A stretch of 64,000 nt of DNA from Pseudonocardia petroleophila (GTDB lineage Bacteria; Actinomycetota; Actinomycetes; Mycobacteriales; Pseudonocardiaceae): assembly GCF_014235185.1 (NCBI RefSeq), contig NZ_CP060131.1:4099501-4163500 (forward strand). The letters run 5' to 3'. Position numbers and translations under genes: made by a program. Positions 59,958 to 64,000 of this stretch are shown here, one piece after another. Below the pieces are notes generated by a model, which was not told the DNA's origin, searched no databases, and was given only the letters and a program-made list of their open reading frames with translations. Numbering within the stretch: position 1 is the stretch's first letter; every line of letters starts with the position of its first letter.

Positions 59958-61468
59958 GCGTCGAACTGCTTGATGAGCTCCCGCCGCATGATCTTGCCCG
60001 TGGACGTCGCGGGCAGCGCGTCGACGAACCGGACGAGGCGCGGGCGCTTGTAGGCGGCCAGCGAGCCGCCCGCGAAGGCGATCAGCTCCTCCTCGGTGAC
60101 GGCCGCGCCGGGGGCGAGGACGACGTAGGCGCAGGCCAGCTCGCCCCGGACCGGGTCGGGCACGGGGCCCGCCGCGACCTGCCCGACCGCCGGGTGGGCG
60201 GCCAGCACGCGCTCGATCTCGGCGGGGTACACGTTGTAGCCGCCGGTGATGATCATGTCCTTGCGGCGGTCGACGACGAAGACGTGGCCGGTGTCGTCCA
60301 TCGTGGCGATGTCGCCGGTGTGCAGCCAGCCGTCGGGCTCGATCGTCTCGGCGGTCGCCTCCGGGTTCCCGTGGTAGCCGATCATGACGATCGGGCCGCG
60401 GACCATGAGCTCCCCGGGTTCGCCGCGCGGGGCGTCGCGGGAGGGGTCCTCGAGGTCGCTGACGCGGATCTCGATCCCCGGCAGCGACACCCCGATCGAC
60501 CCGGGGACGGGCGGGGAGTGCAGCGCGTGCGTCGTGCCCAGGCCGGCGATCTCGGTCATGCCCCACAGCTCGATCAGCGGCGCCCCGGAGCGGTCCTGCC
60601 AGCGCCGGATCGTCGACAGCGGGATGGTCTGCCCGCCCACCGTGCACCGCGTGAGCGACGACAGGTCGGCCGACTCCAGTGCGGGGGAGGCGAGCATGGT
60701 GGCGTACATCGCGGGCACGCCCTCGAACAGCGTGGCGCGGTGCTCGCCGATCAGCCGCAGCGCCTGCGCGGGGTCGAAGCGCTCCATGAGCACCACGGTG
60801 CCGCCGACGAGGAACGTCCCGTTGATCACCACGTTGCCGTAGACGTGCGGTGCGGGCAGGGCCGTCACGACGACGTCGTCGCTGGTGCGGCCGTGCATCG
60901 TGGCCGTCAGCGCGCAGTTGAGCAGCACCGCCCGGTGGCTCTGCACCGCGCCCTTGGGGTGGCCGGTGGTGCCGGAGGTGTAGCCGATCGTCGACGGGGC
61001 GGCGGGGTCGACGGTGATGTCGGGGACCGGGCCGTCGCAGGCCAGCACCTCGTCGAAGGCGACGGCGCCCGCGGCCTGCCCGAACGCCACGACGGTGACC
61101 GGATCGGGCAGGTCGCGCGTCAGCTCGACCACCGCGGCGGCCTGCTCGGCGCTGGTGAACACCGCCGCCGCCCCGCAGTCGCGCAGCACGAACGCCAGCT
61201 CCTCGGGGGTGAGCATGACGTTCACCGGGTTCACGACCGCGCCCGCCCGCAGCGCCCCGTGGTAGGCCACCACCCACTCCCACCGGTTCTGCGCGTAGAG
61301 CGACACCGGCTGGCCCGCGCGCACGCCGCGGGCGGTGAGCCACGCCGCGACCCGGTCGCTCAGCGCGTCGAGCTCGGCGAAGCTCAGCGTCCGCGTCGCC
61401 GTCACCAGCGCGGGTCGCGCACCGAACCCGCGCGCCGCCGCCCGCAGGATCTCCCCGGGACCGTCCAC
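59954..61468 (-). CDS. AMP-forming acyl-CoA synthetase
   Basis: 504 aa, GTG 61468 with GGAGG upstream; a frame start at 61642 lacks similarity. P-loop TIGYTSGTTGHPKGAVQSH at about 155-173, LIELWGMTEIAGLG, GWLHTGDIATMDDTGHVFVVDRRKDMIITGGYNVYP and the catalytic Lys in STGKIMRRELIKQ. It activates a carboxylic acid to CoA for the catabolic cluster. GTGA overlap with the LuxR remnant. Confidence 0.9.
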   Translation of the reverse strand: MDGPGEILRAAARGFGARPALVTATRTLSFAELDALSDRVAAWLTARGVRAGQPVSLYAQNRWEWVVAYHGALRAGAVVNPVNVMLTPEELAFVLRDCGAAAVFTSAEQAAAVVELTRDLPDPVTVVAFGQAAGAVAFDEVLACDGPVPDITVDPAAPSTIGYTSGTTGHPKGAVQSHRAVLLNCALTATMHGRTSDDVVVTALPAPHVYGNVVINGTFLVGGTVVLMERFDPAQALRLIGEHRATLFEGVPAMYATMLASPALESADLSSLTRCTVGGQTIPLSTIRRWQDRSGAPLIELWGMTEIAGLGTTHALHSPPVPGSIGVSLPGIEIRVSDLEDPSRDAPRGEPGELMVRGPIVMIGYHGNPEATAETIEPDGWLHTGDIATMDDTGHVFVVDRRKDMIITGGYNVYPAEIERVLAAHPAVGQVAAGPVPDPVRGELACAYVVLAPGAAVTEEELIAFAGGSLAAYKRPRLVRFVDALPATSTGKIMRRELIKQFDA

Positions 61469-61688
61469 CGTGCACCTCCACGTCAGAGCGTCGATCAGAC
61501 CGCACCGCGGGCCGTCGCGGCACACCCGAACGGGCGTTGTGGCGCACGGTATCGCGCGGGGCGGCCGTGACGACGGAGCCGACGACCGCATCGGTACTGA
61601 CCACCGAGCAGACCGGGCCCGGCCCACCGACACCCGCACCACGGGCTGATCGCGCAGGACCTCGCCCGGCTGACCGGGTCCGCCGCAC

Positions 61689-61970
61689 TCAGGCCTGACG
61701 CCGCCGCCGACGGCGCCGGGCGGCGTCGGGGTCGTCGGGGCCCAGCAGGTGGCGGAACCGCTGCTGCCCGCCCTGCTTGCTGGTGCCGTAGACGGCGCCG
61801 ATCTCGGTCCAGGTGCCGCCGTCGCGGCGCACCTCGGCGGCCGCGGCGATCTCCAGCGCCTCCGCCGCCTCGCGGACCTCCTTGGCCGCCGCCAGCGCCG
61901 CGACGGGGTCGACGGCGGCGTCCAGGGCGTCGAGCGCCTGTCTGATCTGCGTCGAGCGCCCGGCGGTCAC
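61689..61970 (-). CDS. Small HTH protein, 93 aa
   Basis: First half helical (RQALDALDAAVDPVAALAAAKEV), then a helix-turn-helix-like segment GGTWTEIGAVYGTSKQGGQQRFRHLL and an Arg-rich tail. Resembles actinobacterial small DNA-binding proteins with a homeodomain-like HTH. Divergent from the lysine-rich micro-ORF with a double operator between them, so it probably binds there. Confidence 0.7.
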   Translation of the reverse strand: MTAGRSTQIRQALDALDAAVDPVAALAAAKEVREAAEALEIAAAAEVRRDGGTWTEIGAVYGTSKQGGQQRFRHLLGPDDPDAARRRRRRRQA

Positions 61971-61994
61971 GACGGGATGCTAACCCGGCCCGGG

Positions 61995-62032
61995 GTCAAT
62001 GCTAAGTTGACCCGAGTCAACGCAGAGTTGAC
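61995..62032. promoter_or_regulatory. Two phased GTCAA-N7-TTGAC repeats
   Basis: Sites at 61995-62011 and 62016-62032, 21 bp apart (two helix turns). Both have exact arms and 7-bp spacers. Between the divergent small HTH gene (start 61970) and the lysine-rich micro-ORF (ATG 62063). Confidence 0.65.
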
Positions 62033-62062
62033 CTCGGCGGCGCGCGGAGAGGGGGTTCGGCC

Positions 62063-62119
62063 ATGGCGAAGGACAAGAAGAAGAAGGACAAGAAGGGCAA
62101 GAAGAGCAAGAAGAAGTAG
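62063..62119 (+). CDS. Lysine-rich micro-ORF, 18 aa
   Basis: ATG 62063 behind GAGAGGGGG; MAKDKKKKDKKGKKSKKK, 12 lysines of 18, then TAG. A run of AAG codons in a 75%-GC genome is highly atypical. It is followed 17 bp later by a strong hairpin terminator and preceded by a double operator, so it forms a complete small transcription unit. No known domain; could be a nucleic-acid-binding or antimicrobial-like basic peptide. Confidence 0.6.
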   Translation: MAKDKKKKDKKGKKSKKK

Positions 62120-62135
62120 GGCTCCTCCTGCGCCA

Positions 62136-62158
62136 GCCCTGCCCCGAGCGGGCAGGGC
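62136..62158 (+). terminator. Hairpin after the micro-ORF
   Basis: Perfect 9-bp stem GCCCTGCCC/GGGCAGGGC with CGAGC loop, also positioned as the terminator of the convergent hydrolase. Confidence 0.65.
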
Positions 62159-62168
62159 CGGCCGGGGC

Positions 62169-63074
62169 TCAGCTCCGGCGCCGCACGAACTCGGCCGCCG
62201 CCGCGTCGACGACGTCCGGGTCGGACGCGCTGAGGAAGTGCTGACCGTCCTGGACGACCCGCAGCTCCGCGTCGGGGGAGCCGGTGAACATCCGGATCTC
62301 CTCCTCGGCGTTCGCCACCGAGTAGACCGAGTCCGCCGTGCCCTGCAGCCACAGCACCGGACAGCGCACGTCGCCGAGCCGGGCGTGCAGGCCGTCGCGG
62401 TCGCGGAGGTTGACCGTGGCGGTGCGGAGGCGGTGCCGCCCGGCGTCCCCGGCGTAGTTCCGCCGGTGCGCCGCGTGCCAGAACGCGCGCTCGTCGGGGG
62501 AGACGTCCTCGCCCAGCCCGGCGCCGAGGACCGCGTCGACGAACTCGTCGGGGACGACCCAGTCGTCGCCGACGGGCGCGGCGAGCGCGTCGAGGGACGG
62601 GGTGCAGAACTCGATCCCGTCCCAGCACCCGAGGTCGCGGCTGCGCGCGCTCTCGAAGTCCATGGACGTGCCCAGCGGGATGATGCCGCGGACCACGTCG
62701 GGGGCCAGCAGGGCCATCCGGGCGGCGACCCAGCCGCCCTGCGAGGTGCCCAGCACGAACGCCTCGGGGATGCCGAGCCGGTCGAGCACCTGCAGGTTCG
62801 CGATCGCGCTGTCCCAGTAGGTGAAGTGCGGGTAGGTGGAGCGGGTGCGGCCGTGGCCGTAGAGCTCGATCGCGAGCAGGTTGGCCGCCGCGGTCAGCTC
62901 GGGGTCGGCGAACTGCGGCCGGTAGAGGTCGACCGACGTGCTGAAGGAGTTGACGAGGACGAGCGTGGGCAGGGCCGGGTCGTAGGGGCGGGCGAACGCG
63001 TGGCCGACGGTCGAGCCGCCGAGGTGGGGCACGGTGACCGTCTGGACGTCGATGGCCTGGGCGTCGTTGCTCAT
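62169..63074 (-). CDS. Alpha/beta hydrolase
   Basis: 301 aa. LVLVNSFSTSVDLYRPQF, ELYGHGRTRSTYPHFTY, nucleophile GTSQGGWVAARM (Ser about 111), DVRCPVLWLQGTADSVYS and late DGQHFLSASDPD with catalytic Asp and His. A 3-oxoadipate-enol-lactonase- or MhpC-like enzyme, often acting in ring-cleavage pathways. Divergent from the HisD-like gene. Confidence 0.85.
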   Translation of the reverse strand: MSNDAQAIDVQTVTVPHLGGSTVGHAFARPYDPALPTLVLVNSFSTSVDLYRPQFADPELTAAANLLAIELYGHGRTRSTYPHFTYWDSAIANLQVLDRLGIPEAFVLGTSQGGWVAARMALLAPDVVRGIIPLGTSMDFESARSRDLGCWDGIEFCTPSLDALAAPVGDDWVVPDEFVDAVLGAGLGEDVSPDERAFWHAAHRRNYAGDAGRHRLRTATVNLRDRDGLHARLGDVRCPVLWLQGTADSVYSVANAEEEIRMFTGSPDAELRVVQDGQHFLSASDPDVVDAAAAEFVRRRS

Positions 63075-63179
63075 GACTCGCCTCCGGGGTGCGCGGGCTG
63101 ACGGGGTTACGGCCCGATCATCGCACCCGGGCGGTCCTGCGGTTCAGCTCTTGCGAGCGTGCCCCGCGACTCCTAATGT

Positions 63180-64000
63180 ATGCGTATGCATCTGACGACT
63201 GCCGAGAAGAACGGCTTCGGCGACGGCCTGCTCGTCGTCAAGGAACCGACCGGGGTGGACCGGCCGGCCGGACGCGACGACGAGGTCACCGCGACCGTGT
63301 CGTCGATGCTGTCGCGGATCGAGCGCGACGGCATGGACGCGGTGCTGCACTACGCCCGCGAGCTCGACGGGTTCACCGGCGACAGCCTCGAGGTGTCGGC
63401 GGCCGAGCTCGCCCGCAGCGGCGACGCGCTGCCCGCCGCCCTGCGCGAGGCACTCGACACCGGGGCCGACCGCACCCGCCGGTTCGCGACGATGCAGCGC
63501 GAGCGGCTGCAGGACTTCGAGGCCGAGGTCGCGCCCGGCATCGTCTGCGGGCAGCGGTTCGTGCCGGTCGACGCCGTGGGCGCCTACCTGCCCGCCGGCC
63601 GCTTCCCGCTGCTGGCCGGGGCGTTCATGACCGTCGGCGTGGCGAAGGCGGCAGGCGTGCCGCACGTCGTGGCGGCCACGCCGCCGTCCTTCGAGGGACG
63701 CGCGCACCCGGCGGTGCTGTACTCCGCGCAGATCACCGGCGTCGACGCCGCGTTCGCCGTCGGCGGGGTGCAGGCGCTGGCCGCGATGGCGTTCGGGCTG
63801 CTCGACGGCCGTCCCGCCGACATGGTGGTCGGGGCGGGCAACGCCTACGTCGCCGAGGCCAAGCGGCAGCTGTTCGGCCGCGTCGGCATCGACGTCCTCG
63901 CCGGCCCGTCGGAGGTCGCGGTGATCGCCGACGACACCGCCGACCCCGCGCTCGTCGCGGCCGACCTGCTGGCCCAGGCCGAGCACGGCCCGACATCGCC
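63180..64000 (+). CDS. Histidinol dehydrogenase family protein, partial at window edge
   Basis: Open from ATG 63180 (or 63186) to the end of the window with no stop, 273 codons. PVDAVGAYLPAGRFPLLAGAFMTVGVAKAAGVP, GGVQALAAMAFG, VVGAGNAYVAEAKRQLFG and GPSEVAVIADDTADPALVAADLLAQAEHGP are HisD signatures. No his genes are adjacent, and it follows a catabolic region. So it may be a HisD paralogue oxidising another alcohol (for example sulfopropanediol-type) and not the histidine-pathway enzyme. Confidence 0.85.
   Translation, partial: MRMHLTTAEKNGFGDGLLVVKEPTGVDRPAGRDDEVTATVSSMLSRIERDGMDAVLHYARELDGFTGDSLEVSAAELARSGDALPAALREALDTGADRTRRFATMQRERLQDFEAEVAPGIVCGQRFVPVDAVGAYLPAGRFPLLAGAFMTVGVAKAAGVPHVVAATPPSFEGRAHPAVLYSAQITGVDAAFAVGGVQALAAMAFGLLDGRPADMVVGAGNAYVAEAKRQLFGRVGIDVLAGPSEVAVIADDTADPALVAADLLAQAEHGPTS

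Overview
High-GC actinobacterial chromosome, most likely Pseudonocardia or a close relative. This rests on the roughly 70-75% GC, a mycothione reductase (mycothiol-using Actinobacteria), two mycofactocin-type short-chain dehydrogenases (SDRs) and many GTG starts; the genus is inference. The window is rich in catabolic genes and regulators. It contains no rRNA, no complete tRNA and no CRISPR array.

Layout. 0-2.6 kb: a CoA-transferase A/B plus thiolase operon. 2.7-3.5 kb: a small alpha/beta hydrolase. 3.9-13.6 kb: a secreted DUF6777-like/RTX surface-protein gene split by a 7.65-kb ISL3-ended composite element. Its outer ends are flanked by a perfect 8-bp target duplication, and it carries a monooxygenase/GlxA-regulator pair, a tRNA 3' remnant, an IS481 with an IS256 nested in it, and an IS3. 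Each insertion sequence has recognisable ends and target duplications, so the order of events can be read. 13.8-21.1 kb: an NDH-2-like flavoprotein with an Rrf2 regulator, an APC permease with a UspA, and a LysR-controlled N-methyl amino acid oxidase plus Rieske demethylase. 21-30 kb: an LLM flavoprotein, an acyl-CoA dehydrogenase/CoA-transferase/SDR operon, a tandem UspA and a small beta-flower-like protein sharing DosR-like boxes, a LysR, and more SDRs.

30.2-34.8 kb: an olefin (long-chain alkene) operon, oleA-oleBC(fused)-oleD. 35-39 kb: a SpoIIE phosphatase, a frameshifted hydrolase, a chain of four ATGA-overlapping small ORFs and a decayed CDP-alcohol phosphatidyltransferase. 39-41 kb: mycothione reductase and a VOC protein. 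An almost identical promoter-like element of about 30 bp precedes both oleA and the VOC gene.

41.2-62 kb: a large catabolic region. It has a CoxL/CoxS-type molybdenum hydroxylase without its FAD subunit, two related cytochromes P450 with a [3Fe-4S] ferredoxin, a KstD/fumarate-reductase-like flavoprotein, an LLM oxidoreductase, a Gfo/Idh/MocA protein, two amidohydrolases, SDRs, a TIM-barrel isomerase, a ThuA-like protein, SRPBCC and cupin proteins, an acyl-CoA synthetase, and TrmB and TetR regulators. Three promoter regions here share an inverted repeat TCGTCA-N6-TGACGA (one copy perfect over 10-bp arms), suggesting a single regulon. The substrate cannot be read from sequence; a hydroxylated cyclic or terpenoid/aromatic compound is a guess. 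62-64 kb: an 18-residue lysine-rich micro-ORF behind two phased GTCAA-N7-TTGAC repeats, an alpha/beta hydrolase, and the start of a histidinol-dehydrogenase paralogue that runs off the end.
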